From Actinocorallia herbida (GTDB lineage Bacteria > Actinomycetota > Actinomycetes > Streptosporangiales > Streptosporangiaceae), in assembly GCF_003751225.1 (NCBI RefSeq), contig NZ_RJKE01000001.1, forward strand, positions 2,790,001-2,854,000: DNA of 64,000 nucleotides, given 5' to 3'. Position numbers and translations under genes: made by a program. Shown piece after piece: positions 51,262-59,867 of the stretch (position 1 is the stretch's first letter; every line of letters starts with the position of its first letter). The notes below the pieces were generated by a model. The model was not told the DNA's origin. It saw nothing but the letters and a program-made list of their open reading frames with translations, and ran no database searches.

Positions 51262-53025
51262 GTGACATCTGGGCAGAACGTGGTCGACGGGCGTTTCGAG
51301 CTTGTGGGACGGCTGGGCAGCGGCGGAATGGGGACGGTCTGGCGCGCGCTGGACCTGACCCTGCAGCGTGAGGTCGCGCTCAAGGAGGTGCGTCCCGGGG
51401 GCGGCGAGGAAGTGCCCGACGAGCCCGCGCTCGCGGCCATGTACCGGGAGCGGGTGCTGCGCGAGGCGCGGGCGCTCGCCCGGATCGACCACCCGAACGT
51501 CGTGACGATCCACCACATCGTGGACGCGCCGGGCATGCCGTTCCCCTGGCTCGTCATGGAGCTCGTCCGGGGCGAATCCCTCCAGGACAGGCTCTCGCGC
51601 GGCACGATGGAGCCCGCCGAGGCGGCGAGGACGGGCCGCGGCATCCTCGCCGCGCTGCGCGCCTCGCACGCCGCCGGGATCTGCCACCGCGACATCAAAC
51701 CCGCGAACGTACTGATGCGCGAGGACGGCAGCCCCGTCCTGACGGACTTCGGCATCGCCGTCCTCGACGAGGCGTCCCGGGTGACGGCGACGGGCGGGCT
51801 CGTCGGCTCGCCCGAGTACATCGCGCCGGAACGCCTCCACGGGCACGAGGGAGACCCGTCGTCGGACCTGTGGTCGCTCGGGATGCTGCTGTACGTCGCG
51901 GTCGAAGGGCAGAACCCGGTACGGCGGGCGACCCTTGCGGCGACGCTCGCGGCGGTCATGACCGCGCAGATCCCCCGGCCGCAGCGGGCCGGCGCGCTCA
52001 CCGACGTCATCGGCGCCCTGCTCGTCGCGGACCCGGCGTTCCGCCCCAACGCGGAACAGCTCGACGGGCTTCTCGCGCGCGCCGCGGACTCGGCCGCAGG
52101 GCCCCTGACGCCCCCGCCCGCGCAGTACACCGGAGGCGACCCGGGAACGCCCGGCCACTTCCAGAGCCCGCCGCCCGGGGGCATGCCGCCGGTGACGCCG
52201 CAGCCCTACCCGGGCGCGGGCACTTTCGCCGGCAACCTCCACGCGCCGCCTCCGGGCGCCGCGCAGTACCCGTACTCGGCGCATCCGCAGACCATGCCCG
52301 GCGGCCACCCCCAGGGGAGCCCCTACGGGCCGGGCGGCCAGCCCGCCCCGACCGTCCTGTCTTCGCCCGAGCCGCGGCGCGCGCGGCGTCCCCGGCGCAG
52401 CCTCACGAACCTCGTCTCGACCGCGGTGGCCCTCTGCGTCGGCCTGGGCGGTCTCGCGGTCGCGGCCAACTCGCTGCTGCCGGTCCTCAACGGGACCACG
52501 GACGGCCCCACCGTGAACCTCCCCGAGATCAGTCTCCCGGGCTCCGACGACGCGTCGGAGTCGGAGGGCTCGACCGGCGAGGGGGCGCAGACGGGATCGT
52601 TCCTGACCCCGGCCGGGATGCGCAAGGTGATCGCGGCGTTCAAGAGGTACACCGGCGAGAAGAAGTTCGCCACCATGACCGTGTACCCCACCTACGCGAT
52701 CGTGGGGGTCCCCGTCAACGGCCGCGACGCCACCGACACCTACATGTACCGGAACGGCACGGTGACCAAGACGGGCGCCGGCGGCGGGCCCGACGGCATC
52801 GTGGACTTCGACGTCTTCGCGTGGGACGAGCTTCCCCGCCTTCTGAAGACCGCCGAGAAGGACCTCAAGATCCCCGATCCCACAGCGCGCTACCTCATCA
52901 TCGACGGCGCCTGGACCTTCAACGACGACAAGCCCACCATCCGCGTCTATCTCGCCGACGACTACGGCGGCAACTACCTCGCCGCCAACACCAAGGGCAA
53001 GATCGTCTTCCGCAGCACCGACTGA
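51262..53025 (+). CDS. transmembrane serine/threonine protein kinase
   Basis: 587 residues. Kinase domain (~8-270): Gly loop GRLGSGGMGTVWRA, Lys in EVALKEV, catalytic HRDIKPANVL, DFGIAV and APE region SPEYIAPERL. A Pro/Gly/Gln-rich linker follows (~275-375), then one membrane helix (LVSTAVALCVGLGGLAVAA, ~382-400). The ~180-residue outer domain has no PASTA repeats; its end (KRYTGEKKFATMTVYPTYAI, YLIIDGAWTFNDDKPTIRVY) is not a sensor domain I recognise. GTG at 51262; GTG 51256 also possible. Confidence 0.92.
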   Translation: MTSGQNVVDGRFELVGRLGSGGMGTVWRALDLTLQREVALKEVRPGGGEEVPDEPALAAMYRERVLREARALARIDHPNVVTIHHIVDAPGMPFPWLVMELVRGESLQDRLSRGTMEPAEAARTGRGILAALRASHAAGICHRDIKPANVLMREDGSPVLTDFGIAVLDEASRVTATGGLVGSPEYIAPERLHGHEGDPSSDLWSLGMLLYVAVEGQNPVRRATLAATLAAVMTAQIPRPQRAGALTDVIGALLVADPAFRPNAEQLDGLLARAADSAAGPLTPPPAQYTGGDPGTPGHFQSPPPGGMPPVTPQPYPGAGTFAGNLHAPPPGAAQYPYSAHPQTMPGGHPQGSPYGPGGQPAPTVLSSPEPRRARRPRRSLTNLVSTAVALCVGLGGLAVAANSLLPVLNGTTDGPTVNLPEISLPGSDDASESEGSTGEGAQTGSFLTPAGMRKVIAAFKRYTGEKKFATMTVYPTYAIVGVPVNGRDATDTYMYRNGTVTKTGAGGGPDGIVDFDVFAWDELPRLLKTAEKDLKIPDPTARYLIIDGAWTFNDDKPTIRVYLADDYGGNYLAANTKGKIVFRSTD

Positions 53026-53109
53026 CCCGCCCACGGGAAACCCGCGCGGGGATCACAGGCGCTGAACCGCGGGTTCAGGGGCGGGTTCCAGGTTCGCGCG
53101 GGTGGGCCG

Positions 53110-54078
53110 TCAGGTGAGGAGGGCGAGGAGGGGCCGGGTGGCGGTGTGGCCGGCGTCCATGGCGGCGTTGAGGAGGCGGCCGTCGCGGGTGAGGCGGCCC
53201 ACGGTGGGGGCGTCGGGGGCGGGGCGGACGGAGAGGACCGCGGGGTGGGGGGAGGTGAGGGTGGCCACGTCGTGTTCGGCGAGGACGCGGTCGTCTTCGG
53301 CGAGGCGGGTGGGACGGGCGTAGTAGGCGGTGCGGAGTTCGGGGGAATGGCGGAGGGCCGTGGCGGCGATGAAGCGGTCGCCCAAGGAGGGGTTGGCGCG
53401 AGGGCGGGGGGCGGGGCCCGCCGGGCGGGAGCGGAGGACGAGGACGTGGGTGGCGTCCTGGGCCAGGGCGGTCCGGTACGGGATGGATTCGGCGAGGCCC
53501 GCGTCGTAGAAGAGGCGGCCGCCGAGGGCGACGGGAGGTCCCGCCAGGAGGGGGAGGGCGGCGCTGGCCCGGAGGGCGAGGCGGAGGTCCGCGGGGCAGT
53601 GCAGGAAGGGGTGGAGGTCCGTCGCCAGGCCGGTGCGGACGTCCGTCGCGAGGGGGTGGTAGGTGACGGGGTGGGAGAGGATCGCGGTGAAGTCCATGTT
53701 CGCGACCTCGACGTACAGGCGTTCGACGAGATCGTGGACGTCGACGATCGGCCTGCCCCGCCACGGGTTCGCGAACCGGATCATGGCGTTGGCGTACTCG
53801 GGTTCGGCCCAGCCCCTCAGCTGCTCGGGGGTGCCGCTGAGCAGCCACGCGCCGGTGATCGCCCCGGCGGAGGCACCGTAGACCGCGTCGAACGCGTCGG
53901 TCAGCCCGGCCTCGGCGAGGGCGAGGGCCATGCCCGCAGAGATCGTCCCGCGCATGCCGCCCCCCTCGACGGCCAGGGCGATCCGCATCTTGTCGCTCCG
54001 CTGTCCGGGTTTGCTCCCGGTGCGCTTCCGCGCCGCGAGGGCCTCCACGACGGGATGTCCCGTGAGTTCCGCCGCCAT
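53110..54078 (-). CDS. patatin-like phospholipase
   Basis: 322 residues. Oxyanion motif EGGGMRGTISAGMAL, nucleophile GASAGAITGAW with the active Ser, and the dyad acid in FYDAGLAESIPY (DxG/A). Hydrolyses acyl esters of phospholipids or lipids, probably in the cytoplasm (no signal peptide). ATG at 54078 used, GTG 54090 possible. Stands alone between the kinase and an LLM oxidoreductase. Confidence 0.9.
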   Translation of the reverse strand: MAAELTGHPVVEALAARKRTGSKPGQRSDKMRIALAVEGGGMRGTISAGMALALAEAGLTDAFDAVYGASAGAITGAWLLSGTPEQLRGWAEPEYANAMIRFANPWRGRPIVDVHDLVERLYVEVANMDFTAILSHPVTYHPLATDVRTGLATDLHPFLHCPADLRLALRASAALPLLAGPPVALGGRLFYDAGLAESIPYRTALAQDATHVLVLRSRPAGPAPRPRANPSLGDRFIAATALRHSPELRTAYYARPTRLAEDDRVLAEHDVATLTSPHPAVLSVRPAPDAPTVGRLTRDGRLLNAAMDAGHTATRPLLALLT

Positions 54079-54211
54079 GATCTCGCCCACCTGGTCCGTT
54101 CCGATGATCTACTGGTGCTGTTGAGCCCTCTCGGGCTGATGTGCACCTTTTGTCTACCGCGCTCCGGCCCATGACACGAATCCGGGGTCTGTGCGACGGA
54201 GGGCGGGGGCG

Positions 54212-55105
54212 TCAGCGAGTGGCGGAGGTCACGGTGTCGATGAGTTCGGCGCAGCGGGCGAGGGTGGCGGGCGGGGCGAAGTCGGTGAACCAGAGGTAGA
54301 AGCGGTCGACGCCCTCGGCGTGCAGGGCGAGGAAGCGGTCGGCGAGTTCGGGGGCGGTGCCGAGGAGCAGGCCGTCGCCCATGGGGGTGCCGCCGAAGCG
54401 GCGGCGGGCGGTCGCGGCGATCTCGGCGCGGTCGCGCTCGGCGGGGACCAGGGCGGTCATGGTCTGGACCGAGATCCGGGCCGGGCCGCGGAGATCGCGG
54501 AGCGCGGGCAGCCGGTCGAGGTGCTGGACGGGGATGTTCCACCAGTCGGCGTGCGCGCGGACCAGGTCGAGGGTGCGGGGGCCGGTGCCGCCGATCGTCA
54601 ACGGGATCGAACGGGTGGGCAGTGGCCGCTGCCGGGCCCCGACCAGGGTGAAGTGCTCGCCGTAGTGGTCGACGGTCTCGCCCGCCCAGAGGGCGCGCAG
54701 GATCGTCAGGGATTCGGCGAGCCGGGTCAGCCGCTGCCGCGCGGAGGTCGACCCGATGCCGAACGTCTCGAGTTCGGCGGGCACCGAACCCCACCCGAGG
54801 CCGAGTTCGAACCTTCCGCCGGACGCGTGGTCGAGCGTCACGGTCTCCCGCGCGAGCACGGCCGGGTGCCGGAAGGCATCGCAGAGGACGAGATGCCCCG
54901 CTGTGAGGGTCGTCGTGCGCGCCAGCACCCACGCCGCCAGCGTCATCGCCTCCCACATGTCGTGCCCGTCCGCGAGGGGCGGCACGAGGTGGTCCATGAA
55001 CGCGATGCCGGTGAATCCCGCGTCCTCGGCGGCCCGCGCCCGCGCGACGACGTCCTCGACCGGCAGCCGCAGTTGCGGGAGATACAGATGGAACTCGGGA
55101 GTCAT
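54212..55105 (-). CDS. LLM class F420-dependent oxidoreductase
   Basis: 297 residues. MTPEFHLYLPQLRLPVEDVV at the N-terminus, AEDAGFTGIAFMDHLVPPLA, SGGRFELGLGWGSVPAELET, VDHYGEHFTLVGARQRPLPT and PLTIGGTGPRTLDLVRAHAD are characteristic of the bacterial luciferase-like F420 family. Beside the acyl-CoA cluster on the same strand as the SDR, so it may act on the same substrate. The substrate is unknown. Confidence 0.9.
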   Translation of the reverse strand: MTPEFHLYLPQLRLPVEDVVARARAAEDAGFTGIAFMDHLVPPLADGHDMWEAMTLAAWVLARTTTLTAGHLVLCDAFRHPAVLARETVTLDHASGGRFELGLGWGSVPAELETFGIGSTSARQRLTRLAESLTILRALWAGETVDHYGEHFTLVGARQRPLPTRSIPLTIGGTGPRTLDLVRAHADWWNIPVQHLDRLPALRDLRGPARISVQTMTALVPAERDRAEIAATARRRFGGTPMGDGLLLGTAPELADRFLALHAEGVDRFYLWFTDFAPPATLARCAELIDTVTSATR

Positions 55106-55218
55106 CCCGCCATGGTCACCCTCGGACGCCCTCGCGTCCAGAGACCGGCGTCCGTTCCGCGGCCGTGGGCGAAGAGGGCGCGGGTCTCCCGGCGGCGTCG
55201 GGCGTCGGGCCCGGACGG

Positions 55219-56019
55219 TCAGAAGTCGGAGCCGCCGTCGACGTTGACGAGGGCGCCGGTGGTGTAGCCGTTGCGGCGGGAGACGAGGTAGGCGGTGAGG
55301 GAGGCGACCTCCTCCGGGAGGCCGGCGCGGCCGAGGGCGGCGGACTCGTGGAAGGCGCGGCCGATCCAGGTCATGACGTGCGCGGGGTCGGCGGCGTCGA
55401 GGCCGTCCGCGGCCAGGATCGGCCGGAGGGTCTCGGTGAAGCTCGCCGTGACGATCGTGCCCGGGCAGACGCAGTTGACGAGGATGCCTTCGGGCCCGAG
55501 GCTTTTCGCCAGATTCTTCGTGACGCTCGCGAGCGCGGCCTTAGAGGCGGAATAGGCGACGGTCCTGGCGTTCGGCCGGCGGACCGACATCGCGCCGAAC
55601 GTGCAGATCCTTCCCCATTCCGCGGCGCGCAGCAGCGGCAGCGCCTCCCGTACGGCCCGGACCGCGGACATCGTGCCTCGGTCGAACGCGTCGGCCCAGC
55701 CCGCGTCGTCGAGGGCGTCGAAGGTGCCGGAGCCGGGGCCGATCGTGTGCACGAGCACGTTGAGCGCGCCCCATCTGCGGCCTATGTCGGCGAACGCCGC
55801 GGTGACGGACTCGGGATCGGCGAAGTCCGCGACGAGGCCGACCGCTTCCGGCGCCCCCTTGCCGCGCAGTGCGTCGACCGTCTCGTCCAGTGCCGCGCGG
55901 CCGCGCGCCATGACCGCGACCCGCGCGCCTTCGGCGGCGAGGACCTCCGCGACGGCGCGGCCCATGCCCTTGGTCCCACCGGTGACGACCGCCGCAGCGC
56001 CGCCGAGTCCGAGATCCAC
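55219..56019 (-). CDS. short-chain dehydrogenase/reductase
   Basis: 266 residues, GTG start with GGAG upstream. NAD(P) loop VVTGGTKGMGRAVAEVL (TGxxxGxG), structural NVLVHTIGPGSG in place of the usual NNAG, and the catalytic YxxxK in VAYSASKAALASVTKNL. The C-terminus NGYTTGALVNVDGGSDF is typical. Oxidises or reduces a hydroxyl/keto group. Divergent from the acyl-CoA dehydrogenase, so it probably belongs to the same catabolic regulon. Confidence 0.92.
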   Translation of the reverse strand: MDLGLGGAAAVVTGGTKGMGRAVAEVLAAEGARVAVMARGRAALDETVDALRGKGAPEAVGLVADFADPESVTAAFADIGRRWGALNVLVHTIGPGSGTFDALDDAGWADAFDRGTMSAVRAVREALPLLRAAEWGRICTFGAMSVRRPNARTVAYSASKAALASVTKNLAKSLGPEGILVNCVCPGTIVTASFTETLRPILAADGLDAADPAHVMTWIGRAFHESAALGRAGLPEEVASLTAYLVSRRNGYTTGALVNVDGGSDF

Positions 56020-56082
56020 CCGTTTACTCCAGAGCTGAGGGATGTCTATATTGCTAATCTTACCTAAGAAAGGCGTTCAAGG
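56020..56082. promoter_or_regulatory. divergent promoter of acyl-CoA cluster
   Basis: 63-bp AT-rich gap (GTCTATATTGCTAATCTTAC is its core) between SDR and acyl-CoA dehydrogenase. It holds CTTA-CC-TAAG (56059-56068). Read on the other strand this gives TTAGGTAAG, like one half of an IdeR/DtxR iron box, but the second half is poor. Confidence 0.45.
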
Positions 56083-57120
56083 ATGGCGCTGCCGCAGGAC
56101 GAGCACCACGCCGAGATCCGGACCGCGCTGCGCGACCTCCTCGCGCGGTATGACCGAGCGTCGGCCGATTCGCGCCCCCTGTGGCGGGACCTCGCCGGAC
56201 TCGGCCTGTTCGCCCTCCCCGTCCCCGCCTCTCGCGACGGCCTGGGCCTCGGCCTCACCGCGTCCGTCCGCGCCTTCGAGGACCTGGGCGGCGCCCTGGC
56301 CCCGGGCCCGCTGGTCTGGACCCAGCTCGCCGCCCTCGCCCGCCCCGACCTCGCCGACGGCACGACGATCGTCACCGGCGTGGACCTGACCGCCGTCCCC
56401 GAGGGCGACCCCGTTCTCGTCGAACACCTCCCCGCCGCCGACCTGCTCCTCGTCCTCGACGCCGAGGGCGTCACCCTCGTGCCCCGCACCGCCCTCCGCC
56501 ACGAAGAACTCCCGCGCCCCCTGGACCCGGCCACGCCCATGTCGCGCCTCCACACCGGGCCCCCGCGCGATCCCCGCGCGGCCGAGGACCTCGTCCAGGT
56601 CCACCCGCGCGACGGCGACGGCCCTGCGGTCCGGCCCCCTCGACCGCCGGACGAACGACTCGGGGGCGCGGAGCTCGCCGGAGAGCTCCGCGACGTCGGC
56701 ACCCTGCTGTCCGCGGCCTTCCTGCTCGGGCTCGCCGACCGGGCCGTGACGGTGGCCGTCGAGTACGCGCGGCAGCGCGAGCAGTTCGGCCGTCCCATCG
56801 GCTCCTTCCAGGCGGTCAAGCACCTGCTCGCCGACGCGCACGTCAGGACCGCGCTCGCCCGCGCCGCGCTCTACGCCGCCGCCGAGACCGGGACGTCCCC
56901 CGACCTCCCGGCCGCCCACCTCCTCGCCGCCCGCGCCGCGGAGGCCAACTCCCGCACCGCCGTCCAGGTCCTCGGCGGCATGGGCTTCACCTGGGAGACC
57001 GAACCGCACCTCCTGCTCAAACGGGCCTGGACCCTCACCTCCACCTTCGGCCACCCTGAACAGCACGCCCTCGACCTGGCCGACGACCTCCTCGCCGAGC
57101 CCACGACGGAGGTCGCATGA
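56083..57120 (+). CDS. acyl-CoA dehydrogenase family protein with internal insertion
   Basis: 345 residues. It resembles the smaller subunit type of heteromeric actinobacterial acyl-CoA dehydrogenases: AVEYARQREQFGRPIGSFQAVKHLLADAHVR and VLGGMGFTWETEPHLLLKRA (FAD-binding C-terminal helices) are clear, while the N-terminal half is short. A segment of about 31 residues (56566-56658; DPRAAEDLVQVHPRDGDGPA) lies where relatives go straight to GGAELAG. The protein probably pairs with the dehydrogenase at 61630 to oxidise an acyl-CoA. Confidence 0.85.
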   Translation: MALPQDEHHAEIRTALRDLLARYDRASADSRPLWRDLAGLGLFALPVPASRDGLGLGLTASVRAFEDLGGALAPGPLVWTQLAALARPDLADGTTIVTGVDLTAVPEGDPVLVEHLPAADLLLVLDAEGVTLVPRTALRHEELPRPLDPATPMSRLHTGPPRDPRAAEDLVQVHPRDGDGPAVRPPRPPDERLGGAELAGELRDVGTLLSAAFLLGLADRAVTVAVEYARQREQFGRPIGSFQAVKHLLADAHVRTALARAALYAAAETGTSPDLPAAHLLAARAAEANSRTAVQVLGGMGFTWETEPHLLLKRAWTLTSTFGHPEQHALDLADDLLAEPTTEVA

Positions 57121-57278
57121 ACGGCACGGCAGGACCCCGCCCCGAAAAGCCGGACGCGCTCGATCGGTTCGCGCCGGCCGAGGCTCGGAGCCGGGCGCGC
57201 GGCGAGACGCGGCGTGCGGTGTCCGATGGGGCGCCGGGCAGGAACGGGCTCGGCCCGGTCGGCGGGGAGGCCGCGTGA
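57117..57278 (+). CDS. tiny coupled ORF, hypothetical
   Basis: 53 codons. Its ATG overlaps the dehydrogenase stop (ATGA) and its TGA overlaps the GTG of the next enoyl-CoA hydratase. Arg/Gly/Ala-rich, no recognisable domain. It is either a very small protein or filler DNA inserted at a former 4-bp gene junction; similar units occur at 61481 and 62818. Confidence 0.35.
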   Translation: MNGTAGPRPEKPDALDRFAPAEARSRARGETRRAVSDGAPGRNGLGPVGGEAA

Positions 57279-58066
57279 GCGGGGCGGTGCGGCACGAGGC
57301 GGCCGACGGCGTGCTGACGGTGACGCTGGCCCGGCCGGAGAAGCGGAACGCGCTCGATCAGGCGGCGACCGCGGCGCTGATCGCGGTCTTCGAGGCCGCC
57401 GCGTTGGACGACGACCTGCGGGCGATCCACCTCACCGCCGAGGGGCCCGACTTCTGTGCCGGGTCGGACTGGGTGGCGTCGAACGCGGACGGGAGGCGGC
57501 CCCGGCCGGCGAGCCTCGTCCGTCGGCTGCCGTTGCAGAGCCATCGGTTGATCGAGCTGGTGCTGGGCGTCCAGGTCCCGGTCGTCGCCACGGTGCGGGG
57601 CTTCGCGGCGGGGCTGGGCTGCCAGCTCGCGCTCGCCGCGGACTTCGCCGTCGCCGCCGAGGACGCGGTGTTCTGGGAGCCGTTCGTGCGGCGCGGCTTC
57701 ACGCCGGACACGGGGGCGTCCTGGCTGCTGCCCCGTCTCGTGGGCGTCGCGCGGGCCCGCCGGATGCTGCTGCTCGGCGAGAAGGTGAGCGGCGCGAAGG
57801 CCGCCGCGTGGGGCCTGGTCCACGAGGCCGTGCCGGAACCGGAACTCGACGCCTACGCGCGCGATCTCGTGCGGACCCTCGCCGACGGCCCGACGGTCAC
57901 GCTGGGCCTGACCAAGCAACTGATCCTCAGATCGGCCGAAGCCCCGCTCGCCCGCGCGATGGTGGACGAGTCGTTCGGCCTCGAACTCGCCTCCAGGACC
58001 GCCGACTTCCGGGAGGCCCTCGCGGCGTTCCGGGAGCGCCGCCCGCCCGACTTCACCGGCAGATGA
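57275..58066 (+). CDS. enoyl-CoA hydratase/isomerase family protein
   Basis: 263 residues. Crotonase fold: LTVTLARPEKRNALDQAATA, first oxyanion loop GPDFCAGSDW, second ATVRGFAAGLGCQLALAADF, then FVRRGFTPDTGASWLLPRLV with Asp rather than Glu at a position often catalytic (the second Glu lies in the preceding FWEPF). Hydrates or isomerises an enoyl-CoA. First of three in this cluster; the substrate is unknown. Confidence 0.9.
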   Translation: MSGAVRHEAADGVLTVTLARPEKRNALDQAATAALIAVFEAAALDDDLRAIHLTAEGPDFCAGSDWVASNADGRRPRPASLVRRLPLQSHRLIELVLGVQVPVVATVRGFAAGLGCQLALAADFAVAAEDAVFWEPFVRRGFTPDTGASWLLPRLVGVARARRMLLLGEKVSGAKAAAWGLVHEAVPEPELDAYARDLVRTLADGPTVTLGLTKQLILRSAEAPLARAMVDESFGLELASRTADFREALAAFRERRPPDFTGR

Positions 58067-58097
58067 CCCGCCCGCGCCACCCGCTGACGAGGAGACC

Positions 58098-58904
58098 ATG
58101 AGCCCTTACGAGACGATCACCTACGCCGTCGCGGACCGTGTCGCGACCCTCACCCTCAACCGTCCGGAGGTGCTCAACGCGATCAGCCCGCTCATGGCCC
58201 GCGAGCTGAAGGACGCCTACGCCGCCGCCGAAGCCGACCCGGCGGTCTGGACGGTCGTCGTCACCGGAACCGGACGGGCGTTCACCTCAGGGGCGGATGT
58301 GAGCGAGATCCCCGGGAGCGGCAAGGTCGTCTACGAGGAGCCGTACCTGTCGACCCACGAGCAGTGGGACGCCCCGCAGGAGGCCACCCCGCCGTTCCGA
58401 ACCATGACGAAACCCGTCATAGCCGCGATCAACGGGCTGTGCTGCGGGGCCGGGCTCGACCTCGTCACGACCGCCGACATCGTCATCGCGGCCGAGACCG
58501 CCGAGTTCCTGGATCCCCACGTGTCCATCGGGCTGGTGTCGGCGCGTGAATCGGTGCGGCTCGCGCGCGTTCTCCCGCCCGCCGTCGCGCTGCGGATGGC
58601 GCTGATGGGACGGCATGAGCGGCTCGGCGCCCAGCGCGCTTACGATCTCGGGCTGGTCAGCGAACTCGTCCCGGCCGACCGGCTGCTGGAGCGGGCGCAG
58701 GAGATCGCCGCGACCGTCAACCGGAACGCGCCGCTCGCCGTGCGCGGCACCCGCATGGCCGTCCGCAAGGGGCTCGGCCTTCCCTTGTACGAGGCGGAAC
58801 TGCTCGCCGAGGCCTACCGCGAGCGCGTCACCCGGACCGAGGACGCGCAGGAGGGCCCCGCCGCGTTCGTGGAGAAGAGGGAGCCGAAGTGGCAGTGCCG
58901 GTGA
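58098..58904 (+). CDS. enoyl-CoA hydratase/isomerase family protein
   Basis: 268 residues, ATG with GAGGAG upstream. ATLTLNRPEVLNAISPLMA, oxyanion GRAFTSGADVSEI, second loop AAINGLCCGAGLDLVTTADI, FLDPHVSIGLVSARESVRLA. The usual catalytic Glu positions are replaced (GLCCGAGLDLV, SARES), so activity may be isomerase- or hydrolase-like. Its end overlaps the third hydratase by 16 bp. Confidence 0.9.
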   Translation: MSPYETITYAVADRVATLTLNRPEVLNAISPLMARELKDAYAAAEADPAVWTVVVTGTGRAFTSGADVSEIPGSGKVVYEEPYLSTHEQWDAPQEATPPFRTMTKPVIAAINGLCCGAGLDLVTTADIVIAAETAEFLDPHVSIGLVSARESVRLARVLPPAVALRMALMGRHERLGAQRAYDLGLVSELVPADRLLERAQEIAATVNRNAPLAVRGTRMAVRKGLGLPLYEAELLAEAYRERVTRTEDAQEGPAAFVEKREPKWQCR

Positions 58905-59695
58905 CCGCCCGCGATGCCGAGTACGCCACGATTCTTCTGGATCTCGACGCGGAGAGCCGCGTCGCGACCCTGACCCTCAACCGGCCCGAGCGCCTCAATG
59001 CCTTCAACCGGGTGATGTGCCACGAGGTCGCCGACGCGTGGCGCCGGATCAAGGATGACGCGTCGATCAACGCGGTCGTGCTGCGCGCGGCGGGCGACCG
59101 GGCCTTCAGCGCGGGCCTCGACGTCCGGGAGCCGTACGGCCAGCCGGACGACGTCTGGAACCACGAGGACCCCGGGGAACTGCTCAGCCCGAAGTGGCAG
59201 AAACTCTGGAAACCCGTGGTCTGCGCCGTGCAGGGGATCTGCACGGCCGGCGCGTTCTACTTCGTCAACGAGGCCGACCTCGTGCTCTGCTCGGAGGACG
59301 CGACGTTCTTCGACTCCCACGTCACCTTCGGCATGGTCTCGGCGATCGAGCCGATCGGCCTCATGCGCCGTGTCGGCCTCGGCGAGACCCTGCGGATGGC
59401 GCTGCGCGGCAACGACGAACGCGTCTGCGCCGCTACGGCCCTGCGCATCGGCCTCGTCACCGAGGTCGTGCCCGCCGCCCGCCTCTGGTCCCGCGCCGAC
59501 GAACTGGCCCGCTCGATCGCCGCCAAGCCGTCGGCCGCCACCCAGGGCACCGTCCGCGCCATCTGGGAATCCCTGGACAAGCCCTACCGCGCCGCCATGG
59601 AGCAGAACCTCATCTACACCCGTCTCGGCAACCCGCTGGGCATGCGCGAGGTCGACCGGGACCGGCCCGCCCCCACCACGGTGACGATCCGGTGA
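58889..59695 (+). CDS. enoyl-CoA hydratase/isomerase family protein
   Basis: 268 residues, GTG start inside the preceding gene with GGGAG upstream. VATLTLNRPERLNAFNRVMC, oxyanion GDRAFSAGLDVREPYG, second loop CAVQGICTAGAFYFVNEADL, and SHVTFGMVSAIEPIGLMRRV. It lacks the standard Glu pair, like its neighbour; the two may form a heteromer. Last gene before a 172-bp gap containing GTTTCC-type repeats. Confidence 0.9.
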   Translation: MAVPVTARDAEYATILLDLDAESRVATLTLNRPERLNAFNRVMCHEVADAWRRIKDDASINAVVLRAAGDRAFSAGLDVREPYGQPDDVWNHEDPGELLSPKWQKLWKPVVCAVQGICTAGAFYFVNEADLVLCSEDATFFDSHVTFGMVSAIEPIGLMRRVGLGETLRMALRGNDERVCAATALRIGLVTEVVPAARLWSRADELARSIAAKPSAATQGTVRAIWESLDKPYRAAMEQNLIYTRLGNPLGMREVDRDRPAPTTVTIR

Positions 59696-59867
59696 CGGCC
59701 TCTCCCGCGGTTCCCCCGCGTCCACCCGGATCGGTGGCGGCGTTTCCTTCTGGTTCCGGCGGCTCGGCGGTGTCGCCCCGAGAGCGGAACGTCGTTTCCT
59801 TTCGGGGTTCCTTGTTCCGGTGCGCCGCGGCGGCGCGTTTCCCGCATGGGGTGGGGGAGGAGTGGTG

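Noticed and set aside
53062-53078. CTGAACC-GCG-GGTTCAG hairpin between kinase and patatin genes
   Set aside because: It could be a weak terminator, but the stem is short and no T tract follows on either strand.
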